From Hansfordia pulvinata (Eukaryota > Ascomycota > Sordariomycetes > Xylariales), in contig BJKQ01000001.1 in assembly GCA_006538405.1 (NCBI GenBank), positions 1,178,001 to 1,242,000 of the forward strand: a stretch of DNA of 64,000 bases, given 5' to 3'. This document shows positions 1-9,958 of this stretch, in pieces. Both the position numbers and the translations under genes were made by a program. Under the pieces are notes generated by a model, which ran no database searches, had not been told where the DNA came from, and saw only the letters and a program-made list of their open reading frames with translations. The stretch's first letter is position 1. Every line of letters begins with the position of its first letter.

Positions 1-1564
1 CGCAGATGCGGAACTCGCTGACCGAGCTCGCCGAGACCGTCACAGACCCTGAGCAGAAGAAGGTGAGCGGTCTACATGCCCCTTCGCTGAAAACCTTTGT
101 TGGCAGCGTGGCTAACCATCTGCGCTCTACAGCTCTTCGAGACCGAGATGGACAACTTCTTCTCTCTATTCCGCCGCTACTTGAACGACAAGGCCAAGGG
201 CAACGCGGTGTAAGTGAATCAGCGATCGATCCGAAACCGCCGAACAGAACAGTTGCTTACAGGTGCGGCACAGTGACTGGGACCGCATTGCCCCCCCGGC
301 TCAGGGCCAGGTCGTTGACTACGAAGATCTTTCTAACTCGGAGTCTGTCGGTTTCCTTAACAAGCTCGCTGTCCTCAAGCTCAACGGTGGTCTTGGTACC
401 TCCATGGGTTGCGTTGGTCCCAAGTCGGTCATCGAGGTTCGTGACGGCATGTCCTTCCTCGACATGTCGGTCCGCCAGGTCGAGTACCTGAACCGCACCT
501 ACGGCGTCAACGTCCCTTTCCTCCTGATGAACTCGTTCAACACCAACGACGACACTGCTGCTATCATCAAGAAGTACGAGGGTCACAACGTGGACATCCT
601 TACCTTCAACCAGTCGCGCTACCCCAGGATTTACAAGGACTCGCTTCTGCCTGTCCCCAAGAGCTTCGACTCGAACATCAACGAGTGGTACCCTCCCGGA
701 CACGGTGACGTCTTCGAGAGTCTGTACAACTCGGGCATTATCGACACCCTGATTGAGCGTGGCATCGAGATCATCTTCCTGTCCAACGTCGACAACTTGG
801 GCGCCGTCGTCGACCTGCGCATCCTGCAGCACATGGCCGAGACCAACTCCGAGTACATTATGGAGCTGACCAACAAGACCAAGGCTGACGTCAAGGGTGG
901 CACCATCATTGACTACGAGGGCTCGGTCCGCCTCCTGGAAATCGCTCAGGTCCCCAAGGAGCACACCAACGAGTTCAAGTCGATCAAGAAGTTCAAGTAC
1001 TTCAACACCAACAACATCTGGATGAACATCAACGCCATCAAGCGTGTCGTCGAGAACGACGAGCTCGAGATGGAAATCATCCCCAACGGCAAGTCGATCC
1101 CTGGCGACAAGAAGGGCGAGTCGGACATCTCCATTGTCCAGCTTGAGACCGCCGTCGGTGCGGCTATTCGCCACTTCAAGAACGCCCACGGTGTCAACGT
1201 CCCCCGTCGCCGCTTCTTGCCTGTCAAGACCTGCTCCGACCTCATGCTCGTCAAGTCGGACCTGTACACTGTCAAGCACGGCCAGCTGCAAATGAGCTCC
1301 AGCCGCTTTGGCGACGCTCCGCTTATTAAGCTGGGCAGCGACTTCAAGAAGGTCTCCGACTTCCAGAAGCGCATCCCCTCCATCCCCAAGATCATCGAGC
1401 TGGACCACCTCACCATCACCGGTAACGTCACCCTCCACCGCGGTGTCACCCTCAAGGGTACCGTCATCATTGTGGCGACAGAGGGTGCCACGATTGACAT
1501 TCCCCCGGGATCCATCCTCGAGAACGTTGTTGTGCAGGGTAGCTTGCGCCTGCTGGAGCACTAA
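1..1564 (+). CDS. UGP1: UTP-glucose-1-phosphate uridylyltransferase (3' part; 5' end outside window)
   Basis: Makes UDP-glucose from UTP and glucose-1-phosphate in the cytosol, feeding cell-wall glucan, trehalose and glycogen synthesis. The visible exons are 1-62, 133-209 and 274-1564; reading starts in the frame of the ATG at position 6, which is internal. Intron 63-132 has donor GTGAGC, and intron 210-273 has donor GTAAGT and acceptor CACAG. That choice gives the family sequence [11 protein letters not shown] across the junction. The nucleotide-binding segment [13 protein letters not shown] lies at about 372-415, followed by [11 protein letters not shown]. The left-handed beta-helix C-terminus ends in [15 protein letters not shown], as in other fungal UGPs. 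The first exon or exons lie upstream of the window. Convergent with the ING gene. Identification is from family recall and is strong. Confidence 0.95.
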
Positions 1565-2547
1565 GCGCAATCATCATCATGTAGCCAGTGTGGTGTCTGA
1601 TGATTTTCCTTGTCTTCTGCTTAAGTGATGATTCACTGATGGTGTCCTACCATCCACCATACCCCATATACAGACCCCTGTCTGAAAACCCCGCCGCCAG
1701 AGGCAGCGCGGGCGAGCGTTGATCCAGAATGTGCTCAATGCATACTTGTAGTTGCGGGCCCAGCTGGACGAATAGCGTGACGAAGAAGATGGGTGGACAG
1801 ACACGGACATACCCGCTGATAGACTACGGATATTAATGCAATAAAAAACGAACATTACGAAGCAATAAGGCACATGATGTGTCCGATGCGCCTGTCTTGT
1901 TATTGGTGATGAAGAGTGGCGGAGCAAGATCCTGTCGATGGCCGAAGGTTACGGAGAATTCGCGCATGCGCCGCAAAGATCAGCACGATACGCACTACTG
2001 GCTGGCTTGTGACTCGTTTCTTCATTCAGTTCGTTAAATCCACCATCGATGGATGTTGCTATCTGGCGTAATCTCTTGCAGCTTGAGCTGGCGCTGCACG
2101 TCGGGTAGACAAGTCTCGTCAAATACCTCTCGACGCCTTTCGTACTGTTTCCTATTTCCAAGAATCAGGATAAGACGACTATTTTGCAGCCTCAACTCGA
2201 GCTCGGTCCTGGTGGGCCGGTGGGACAAGGCCCTTGGGTGGCAGTGTTTGCCTATCAAAAGCTCCTCATCCAATGTACCGCGCCCAAAGCTTCCGGCCCC
2301 TGATACTAGTGAGGGGGCCAAGTGAAAAGCGAGTCCGGAATAGAAGCTGCCTGTCGATACTGTCAGGCTGTCAGGACGCGGATGACTCCTCGGCGGAGAG
2401 GCCCAACAACTCTGTCTCCAGCCGATCCAGGCCAGCTACCTAGCTCGGCCAGGACGCCATGCGTGATGCCACGAGCAAGGTTGATCAGGCCAACAGTCAT
2501 GGGTCTCACTGACCCGAATCCATGACTGCTGCGCTTGCTCGATCGGC
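1565..2547. other. Intergenic, convergent 3' ends
   Basis: Between the stops of UGP1 (+) and the ING-family gene (-). It presumably carries both 3' UTRs; an AT-rich stretch with AATAAAAAACG near 1838 could act in 3'-end formation. Short open frames here have no recognisable motif or splice structure, and I see no further gene. Confidence 0.5.
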
Positions 2548-4056
2548 TCACTTGTTCTTCTTGTTGCCTGTGGGAACGCTGCCTGCCCCCTCCTTGTTGC
2601 CGCTGTCTTTCTTGCCGCGATTTTCTTCGCACGACGGGCAATACCAAGTGCCCTCGGGTGTCGACTTCAAGCCGACGCAGTTCCAATGGAACCACTCGTA
2701 AGGGCATGAGTCATTGTCGCACGCGACCATATCGCCGTAAGACACATGTTGGCAAAAGCAATACTTCTTCCCCTCCTCGTCCTCCTCCTCGTCGTCTTCC
2801 GGCTCGGACGCTACAGATATCGAGCCTTCTTCCTCTTCCTCTTCTTCAGGTGCATCCGGCATGTCTTCGTCCGCGTCGGCGGTTGCTTCCTGGCCTGTGG
2901 CAGGACCAGAGGCCGTTCCGGATGGCGTAGCCGCACTTGCTGGCGCGGTAGAATTGTGGTTTTTGTTGGTGGAGGCACTGGGTGCAGGAGTCCCACTGCC
3001 TGCTCTGGAGCCGCGACCACCTCGCGAGGACGGTACGGAGTCAGCATCAGAGAGCTCGCTGTCAGCATTGGAACTAGGCGAGCCCTTGGTATTACCAGCC
3101 CGTTTGACGCGAGACAAGGTCGATTTCGGTTGCGCCTTTTTGCGGGCGACACCTCCTGTCGGCGTGCCTTTCCGGGAGCCACCGGGGTTTTTGTTATTTG
3201 TCCGGGGCCCAGCACTACCTGCCCGGCTGTTTGCTCCTGGTGTGCCTGCCTTGGGGGTGCCAGGGCCGAGGGACGACTGGCGACCAAGACCGCTTGAAGC
3301 AGTGGCAACATTGCCGAGATTTGAGCTGGCGCGGGGCCCTCGCTTGGGAGCTGTGCCTCCGGGCCCCGCCGAGGACTCGCGCTGATTGCGATTGATGAGA
3401 ATATTGCCGACTGGGGTGGTGGGAACCGAGCTGGAGCCGTTGACACTAGCCTGAGCGGCGCGGCTCTGGGCATTGGCCGCTCGCCCAGCAGCAGGCGTGT
3501 TGGTGGTAATGGGAGTAAGGAGCGATTTGGAAGCTTGCGCCGAAGCGGCGCCCGCGGCGGCGGCGAGGACTCTGATGCTGGTGTTGCTGTTGTTGGCGGC
3601 ACTGGGCCTCAGGAGCGAGGGGATCTCGTCGGGGTCGGTAAAGCCAGGCTCAGCGCGGTCGCCGAGCTGCTTGAGCTGAGCATCGAGGTAGCGCAGGTGT
3701 TTGTCGTAGAGAGACTGCATCTTTTGCGAAAGGGTGATCTTCTCGACGGCAATCTTGTCGGCGCGGATATAAGCCTGGCGGATAATCTCGCGAGTCTGGT
3801 TCTCGCGAGGGAAGGGGGTGGCGTTGCCGTGCTGGCGATAGTGGCGCTGCATCTTCTCGTCGTTTTCGGAGGCAGACTTGACGATTTCGTGGAAGTCGCG
3901 GTCCTTGTCGGCGATCTCGTCCTGGAGGAAACGGATCTCCTCGGGCAGGTTCTGGACGCGATTGATCCAGTCGTCGAGAACGAGGCCCGGGTCCTGGGCC
4001 TCCACCGGGGGCGCCATCTTCTTGACGAAATCTATGGAGAGGTCGTCTCTGGGCAT
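2548..4056 (-). CDS. ING-family chromatin protein with C-terminal PHD finger (Yng2/Pho23-like)
   Basis: Single exon, 502 aa. The N-terminal ING helical domain (about residues 1-125) contains [38 protein letters not shown] and [12 protein letters not shown]. It is followed by about 300 residues of Ser/Ala/Pro-rich disorder and an acidic run before the finger. The PHD finger spans about residues 433-476 (C-x-C ... C-x4-C ... H-x2-C ... C-x2-C), with [15 protein letters not shown] as in H3K4me-reading ING fingers. Members are subunits of NuA4 (Yng2), NuA3 (Yng1) or Rpd3L (Pho23). The long linker and the N-terminal sequence favour Yng2-like, but assignment to a complex is inference. The frame stays open upstream to 4374; 4056 (MPRDDL) is chosen because the ING homology starts there. 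Divergent from the HOS2 gene. Confidence 0.9.
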   Translation of the reverse strand: MPRDDLSIDFVKKMAPPVEAQDPGLVLDDWINRVQNLPEEIRFLQDEIADKDRDFHEIVKSASENDEKMQRHYRQHGNATPFPRENQTREIIRQAYIRADKIAVEKITLSQKMQSLYDKHLRYLDAQLKQLGDRAEPGFTDPDEIPSLLRPSAANNSNTSIRVLAAAAGAASAQASKSLLTPITTNTPAAGRAANAQSRAAQASVNGSSSVPTTPVGNILINRNQRESSAGPGGTAPKRGPRASSNLGNVATASSGLGRQSSLGPGTPKAGTPGANSRAGSAGPRTNNKNPGGSRKGTPTGGVARKKAQPKSTLSRVKRAGNTKGSPSSNADSELSDADSVPSSRGGRGSRAGSGTPAPSASTNKNHNSTAPASAATPSGTASGPATGQEATADADEDMPDAPEEEEEEEGSISVASEPEDDEEEDEEGKKYCFCQHVSYGDMVACDNDSCPYEWFHWNCVGLKSTPEGTWYCPSCEENRGKKDSGNKEGAGSVPTGNKKNK

Positions 4057-5914
4057 GGCTGTTAACCGGGCCCGGGATTGAGAAACAGAGAAGCGAGCGC
4101 GCGCGCAACGAGAGAGTGCAGAACGAAGAGTATGTAGACACAGTAGTAGGCAGGCAGGCAGGCGGACTGGCTTGCTGATGGGCGCGGATGAGGGTGTGAG
4201 GCAAGCCGAGCGGATCAAGCGAGTGAGACGAAAGACTGGACTGAACTGAACTGGACTGGATTGGACTGCGGGACTGGGCTTATGAGCATGAGGCTCACCT
4301 TCCTGATCGTGGCCGGGCGCGCGCTCTCCTGGCAGGAGGCGCGGCGGGAGGGGGGAGAAGCGACGACGGGACAAGATGAGGCTGTCGTGCCGTGTGACAT
4401 GGAAGGCGGCCTGGACTGGCAGCGACGGCGACAGCGACGGCGACAGCGACTAGGCGCAGCTTCTTCCTTTGCGATAATGACTGGACCCGAGGTATGCGGT
4501 GATGGGAGAGAGTGCCCCGGGAATGCGATATGCAGGCAGGAACAAGGCGGGCGTCCTGCGGTGCGGCGGTACGAGCACAGCGTTAACCCTGTAGAATGGA
4601 CCCGTGGGGTTGATGAGTCCCGAGGTACGAATACTGTTTTGGTTGCTGGTTGCTGGATTGATGGTTGCAATCGACAGCCTGGCGGCCTGCTGAGTTTCGA
4701 GCCCCGAAAAGCCCAACAAGGCACGGCCGAAACCTGTGGCCGGCAATGTAGGGTACCTGGGATTTGCAGGATTGGTCGAAGCCCTGTCGCTGTAAATGCG
4801 CTGGATGGTGGTGAAGAGAGTTGGGATGGATGCCAATGCGACGCGATGGGTTTCGTGCCGGTTATGTTTTCGCGGATGGCAGTGGAGATGAGATGACTCA
4901 AACCGGCTGCTAGCTGACGTTCGAGTACGATATCCATCTTGGTGTATGGAGTACCTCCCATGCTTGCATCCTCGAGTGAATGTGCGAGTACCTACGAGTA
5001 CAGAGGGACATCAGCCCCGGCCGTCTGGAAGCGCCCCACCAGCCATAGAGCGCTGAAGCTTGTCCCGTTCGGGTCTCCCCCCCACCCCCAGCCTGCTGTG
5101 TCTGCCTCGTGCCTGCCGGCAGCCCGCTCAGCACTCCGTCCCGCGTTGGGTGGTAGGTACCCGAGTACTTGACCTATTAGCCCGGCTTGGTTGGTTACCG
5201 GTGCCTTGCAGACCGGACCTCGAGCACGCGCTGGGCTACCACACAAGCACGACTACCTAGTAGGTCAGGTACCCTGCAAACTGGATCCCAGAGGTACGAG
5301 TACCACTCGTGGATGCAGCATCTCGAACTCCAACATCGAATCCCACAGCTCGAGTCGCATCTTCAACTTCAACAAATCGCCAGCGTCAAGTCAGGAGGTA
5401 CCTACCTACTGTGCCCGAATCAGCGCCATCAAGGACAGGCCCAGGCGCCCACCTTCCAGCCTTGACATCCACAGCCTCTCACCCTCCACCCGGCCTGCTC
5501 CGGCGAGGCCATCCTGGACCAGTTCGCGCCCGCCACCTCGCCTGTCGACCCGCGCGCCAGTGAACCGTCTTTTCTCCCATCATCGGCGGCTCGCCAGACA
5601 CATCGGCGCTCTCTCCACCTGCCCCTGCCCCTTCCACGCTCCTCATCCCCCTTCCATACGTCTGTCCAAGGTCGATCTACGTCCCGTAGCCACCCACCGC
5701 TCCACTCACCCTTCAAGCACGCTGCAGTCCCGGAGATTGAATCCCTGGCCGCGCCCGAGAATTCTCCCTGTCGCCCGCAACCTGTCTGCTCCCCTCTCTC
5801 CTTCCCTTTCCCTGCTGCGTCCCGCCCGGCCCTTCGGTCCCAGATCCGGGACGCCGCCGCGCCTCCTTCCGGTCTCCGGTCCGGCCTGGCCTCGCCGCCC
5901 GCCGCGTTCGCATC
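4057..5914. promoter_or_regulatory. 1.86-kb divergent promoter between the ING gene and HOS2
   Basis: Shared upstream region of two chromatin genes. It contains simple repeats: GGCAGGCAGGCAGGC near 4150, an ACTGGACTG-type run at about 4228-4270, and GACAGCGACGGC units at about 4421-4450. Several TACGAGTAC/GGTACCTACC words lie between 4925 and 5410. From about 5430 to 5914 it is C/T-rich, typical of a fungal 5' leader for HOS2. No TATA box stands out. Open frames here are not supported as genes. Confidence 0.5.
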
Positions 5915-7423
5915 ATGGAGCTGGATCCCACAAACCCGTACCGCTACAGGGTTCCCAAGCCCAACTATCTGCCCCATCGCGTCGATGTCGACCAGCCCCC
6001 GGTCCAGAAATATGACGCCGTGCCGCTGGACCGGCCCAGCGACCTCGAGGACGCCGCCTACCTTAACAAGGTCAAAAAGGTCGTCCACGAGTACGGCATC
6101 ACCAAGCCCAAGGGCTACAATGTATCTTACCACTTCAACCCCGAAATGGAGAACTACCACTTCGGCATGACACATCCCATGAAGCCCTGGCGCCTGACGC
6201 TCACAAAGAGCCTGGTCACCTCGTACGGCCTCAACTTTGCCATGGACAACTACACGGCCCGCGCCGCCACCTACGAGGAGCTCACCTCGTTCCACGCCAG
6301 CGACTACATTGACTATCTGGGCACCGTCGCCCCTCAGCCCACGCCCCTGGACTTGGACAACAACGCTCCGGATCTCAAGTTCAACCTCGGCGGCAGCGAC
6401 TGCCCTCTGTTCGAGGGCCTCTTTGACTACTGTTCCCTGTCTGCCGGCGCCTCCTTGGACGCCGCCCGCAAGCTCTGCACCGGCCAGTCCGACATCGCCG
6501 TGGCCTGGGGCGGCGGTCTTCACCACGCTAAGAAATTCGAGGCTTCTGGATTCTGCTACATCAATGATATTGTCATTGGTATCCTGCAGCTTCTCCGCTG
6601 CGTGCCCCGCGTTCTCTACATCGACATTGACGTGCATCACGGAGACGGCGTCGAGGAGGCTTTCCTGTCCACTGACCGGGTAATGACCGTGTCTTTTCAC
6701 AAATACGACCCCGTGACCTTCTTCCCCGGCACCGGTGCGCTGGAAGACAACGGCCCAAAAAGTGAGCACAACCCCGGCGCGCACCATGCCATCAACGTGC
6801 CTTTGAACGACGGCATAAACGACGACCAGTACAAGATGCTGTTCGAGAACATCATTGGCAAATGCGTCGAGAAGTTCAGACCTGGCGCCATTGCTCTCCA
6901 GTGTGGCGCAGACTCCTTGGCCGGAGACCGGCTTGGTAGATTTAACCTGCTCGTCGAGGGGCATGCGTCATGTGTCGAGTTCTGCAAGAAGCTGAACATC
7001 CCGCTGCTAATATTTGGGGGCGGAGGTTACACGCCGCGCAATGTAGCGCGTGCCTGGGCCTACGAGACCGCCATCGCGGTTGGTGCACACCGCAAAATAC
7101 CTCTCGAGATCCCATCGCATACCCCCTGGCGTCAAAGGTTTAGGCAGGAATCTCTCTTGCCGTCTTTGGAAGAGATTTTCCCGGAAAATGGCCCGAAAAA
7201 CAACAAGAACACGCAAAAGAAGCTTCAAGACATCATCCAGCACGTCACGGAACAGCTCCGATTCGTGGGTGCTGCGCCCAGTGTCCAACAAAGCATAATA
7301 CCGCCCGACCTGGGGGGAATTAGAGATGACGTCGAAGAGAGACTGAAAGAGGAGCTGGAGGAGAAGGATGAAAAGCGCCGCAGGATACAAGAGGAGGCCG
7401 TTGGAGAGCGGATGGAGCTATGA
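5915..7423 (+). CDS. HOS2: Class I histone deacetylase, HOS2 type
   Basis: Single exon, 502 aa. A zinc-dependent lysine deacetylase of the RPD3/HDAC1 superfamily, nuclear; in yeast Hos2 is the catalytic subunit of the Set3 complex. The start at 5915 (MELDPTNPYRYRVPKP) agrees with the family N-terminus. Visible motifs are MTHPMKPWRLTLTKSLV, the catalytic GGGLHHAKKFEASGFCYIND (His pair near residue 202), the metal site IDIDVHHGDGVEEAF (near residue 238), and the C-terminal GGGGYTPRNVARAWAYETA. The tail is highly charged (EELEEKDEKRRRIQEE), as in HOS2 rather than RPD3 orthologues. All expected catalytic residues are present. It is divergently paired with an ING/PHD gene, but whether the two share a complex is not shown by sequence. 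Confidence 0.95.
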   Translation: MELDPTNPYRYRVPKPNYLPHRVDVDQPPVQKYDAVPLDRPSDLEDAAYLNKVKKVVHEYGITKPKGYNVSYHFNPEMENYHFGMTHPMKPWRLTLTKSLVTSYGLNFAMDNYTARAATYEELTSFHASDYIDYLGTVAPQPTPLDLDNNAPDLKFNLGGSDCPLFEGLFDYCSLSAGASLDAARKLCTGQSDIAVAWGGGLHHAKKFEASGFCYINDIVIGILQLLRCVPRVLYIDIDVHHGDGVEEAFLSTDRVMTVSFHKYDPVTFFPGTGALEDNGPKSEHNPGAHHAINVPLNDGINDDQYKMLFENIIGKCVEKFRPGAIALQCGADSLAGDRLGRFNLLVEGHASCVEFCKKLNIPLLIFGGGGYTPRNVARAWAYETAIAVGAHRKIPLEIPSHTPWRQRFRQESLLPSLEEIFPENGPKNNKNTQKKLQDIIQHVTEQLRFVGAAPSVQQSIIPPDLGGIRDDVEERLKEELEEKDEKRRRIQEEAVGERMEL

Positions 7424-8196
7424 CAAAACTAAACTTACATCTTGCCTTTGGGAGGTGGCAGATGAATAACGAGTAATGGAGAATGCCTCGACTTTGAACA
7501 CACTACGTTGGATATTGGATCCATTTCTTGTGCCGTTATCTGTTGAGTGGATGTCGATGATATGGCTATCAGTCCCGGGTTCTTGGTCCCAACTTCGATC
7601 TATTTCACCCTCCACGACGCAGCCTCGCGATATGCTGAGAGTCAATGGTGATCCTCGCCCGCGGGACCCGGACTTCGAACGCAAAAGGCCGTGCCACCTT
7701 TGCACGGCCACCGAATCCGGTCATAATTGAGCTTTTGGGTAGCATCTTCGCAGATTATTGGGAAACAATTCTTGCAAATTGCAAAGCAAGCCATGTCACT
7801 GACGACGCATGGACGGCGCGTGGGATTTCAAGCGTACGTCTAAGGTGAGCCATGATATGGTATTACTTTATGAAACAGTCGACGCAACTAATAATTGTTT
7901 CCAGATGTGCACCCAAGTGTCACCATTAATCAAGCCCTTCCCTGCTCAGTCTACGACGGTCAAATAACTCTGTAGTTCCTGTCGCGGCCAAGACCCTGCG
8001 TTACTGGCGCTCTGAAGCGACGGACTAAGAAGAAGACATAAGACATAAGAGAAAAATATCAAAACAAGAACCGACCCATGGATATTTCTCGGAGAAGGTT
8101 TGGGGACATCGCCGCCCGAGATATACCCTCAAGTCATCCAACGGGCCTCTGGGCGAAAGCCCACGACCCCCGGAATTCGCACACGGCCTCCTTGCT
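7424..8196. other. Intergenic, convergent
   Basis: Between the stops of HOS2 (+) and the repeat protein (-). It contains only short unsupported frames and presumably both 3' UTRs. I see no gene or structured repeat. Confidence 0.4.
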
Positions 8197-9958
8197 CTAC
8201 CTGCGCCGGCCGTAGGTGCTCCAGCACTCGAGCTGCGGCAGGCCGTCATCGATGCACTTCTGGTACGCGTCGTCGCCTTGCCCGTCGTCGCCCACGCCGT
8301 CGTCTCGGCGACCGAGCACACTTCTCTCGTTGACAGGCGTGTCGTCGGCCTCGGAGAAGCGGGATTTGCAGGACTTCTCGGACCAGCCCAGGCGCAGGCA
8401 GTCCTGCAGCGTGGTGGGCAGGACGTCCGACAGGCGGGGCAGGATGGGCACGTGCATAGGTTCGTCGCCATTCTCGGGGTCGGCGCTGATGGTGAAGCGT
8501 CTGCTCTTCTCGGCGACGGCCGGGTCCTCCCCGTCCGCGCCCCCGCTGCGGCCCTCGCACGCCAGCGGGCTGATCCCGGCCTCGCCGCCGCAGCCGAAGG
8601 ACCCCCTTGCCGGCGGCGCGCGAGGCCTAGACGCTGGCTGCTTCCGGCGTCGGCGGCGGTGGCGCGACGGCGGCCAGAGGCGCCGGCGGTGGCGGAGACG
8701 CCGGTGCGCCGCCTCTGCTGGCGGGTCTCGCCGCTGTCCTCCGGGGAGATCAACGCTCTGGCTTTCTTGTCGCTCTGCCCGAAGGGGTCGTCGTCGGTGC
8801 TGCCATCCGCTAGGTTCAGCCCTTGGCTGTCGCTCCAGCACTGGCCGCGCCCTTCGGAGTCCGGTTCCGTGCACACCACGCCGCGGGGCTTGACCTGCGG
8901 CTGCTCTTGGGCGACGCCTTCGGCTGGTGAGACCACCGCCCGGGCCTTCTTATGCTCGAAGCCGTCGACGGTCCTACCTCCCGGGGCGTGGGCGGGGGCC
9001 TGAGTCTCCGGGCCTTCACCTTTTCGTTCTGCACGGTGCCGTCGTTGTCGGGGGTCGGCGCTGGGCCGTCGCCCCAGCAACGCGAGAGGCCGTCGACGTC
9101 CGGAGGCGTGCACCCCGAGTCGCGGGCCTCGACCTGCGGCTGGTCCCGGCGGGCGACCTCGCGGGCCTTGGCCTGCGGCTGCTCGCTACTGCAGGCTTCG
9201 GCGTCCCTTCCGAACTCGCACCCAGTGTCGGAGATGTGAGGGTGCATGGGCGGGATGTCGTCGCGGGCCTTGACCTTCTGCTGCTCGCCACTGCAGGCTG
9301 CGTCGTCGTCCCCGGCGGCGCACCCAGAGTCGGCGACGTGGGGCCGCATGGGCGGGATGTCGTCGCGGGCCTTGAACTGCGACTGCTCGCCACTGCAGGC
9401 TGCGTCGTCGTCCCCGGCGGCGCACCCAGAGTCGGCGACGTGGGGGCGCATGGGCGGGACGTCGTCGCGGCGGGCCCTGCGCGGGACGGGCGGCCCGTTG
9501 CCGTTGCCGCCGTCTTGCTGGTGGTCCCAGCCGTCGTCGCAGTCCCCCTCGGAGGACTGGCAGCCCGAGTCGAAGCCGCCGTCCGGGCAAGGGTTGCCGT
9601 CGAGGTCGGAGCACGTCTGCTGGGGCGGCGAGTTGTCGTCGTCCGGGCACAGCGAGCCGTCGGGCATGCTGCACGACATGACGCCGTTGCCGGGGCCCTG
9701 GCGCGGGAGGATCGGGCCGGGGTTCTCGTCGTTGTGGCCGTACTGGAAGGCATCGCCCCTGCGCCGGCGCGGCAGGGTCGGGTTCGGGTCGGGGCTCTCG
9801 TCGTTGTCGGCGCACATGCCGGCCTCGTCGCCGACGGCGGTGAACCAGCACGTGTTGGCGATGTCGCTCCTCCGCTCGGGGGCCGCCGCGGGCAGGGCCG
9901 AGACGGCCGCCGACAGGGCCAGGGTGCCGCCGACCAGCGTCGTCAGGGGCACGTGCAT
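8197..9958 (-). pseudogene. Secreted tandem-repeat protein with paired cysteines and basic linkers; reading frame interrupted
   Basis: Not a family I recognise. The start at 9958 gives a signal peptide (MHVPLTTLVGGTLALSAAVS, cleavage near ALPAAAP) and then an Asp/Pro/Gly-rich protein. Units each carry two Cys 6-11 residues apart (for example SGCAAGDDDAACSGEQ). They are separated by basic linkers such as [17 protein letters not shown] and VARRD, possible Kex2-type sites. Two units of 34 aa (102 bp) at about 9245-9448 are almost identical in DNA, with diverged copies on each side. The frame from 9958 leaves the pattern near 9000. The pattern resumes in a second frame at about 8730-9000 (GFEHKKARAVVSP, CTEPDSEGRGQC) and in a third at about 8600-8197 (CGGEAGISPLAC, KCIDDGLPQLEC), stopping at 8197. 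I found no convincing introns at the switches. It is either a decaying gene or has base errors in very GC-rich sequence. Confidence 0.6.
9245..9448 (-). repeat. Two near-identical 102-bp direct repeat units
   Basis: The word CATGGGCGGGA recurs at 9245, 9347 and 9449, giving an exact 102-bp period. The two full units differ mainly in about 10 bp (ccttctgctg against aactgcgactg). They encode 34-residue units of the secreted Cys-pair protein. The near-identity extends to silent positions, which points to recent duplication or gene conversion. Confidence 0.85.

Noticed and set aside
208..262. Alternative UGP1 splice using the first ACAG at 261-262
   Set aside because: It would need the poor donor GTGTAA and insert RHS; the GTAAGT donor with CACAG at 273 gives the conserved NAVDWDRI sequence.
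257..1570. 437-codon minus-strand frame opposite UGP1
   Set aside because: Antisense shadow caused by strong codon bias; UGP1 on the plus strand is unmistakable.
5429..6964. 511-codon minus-strand frame overlapping HOS2
   Set aside because: Mirror of HOS2 codon bias plus its leader; no motif.
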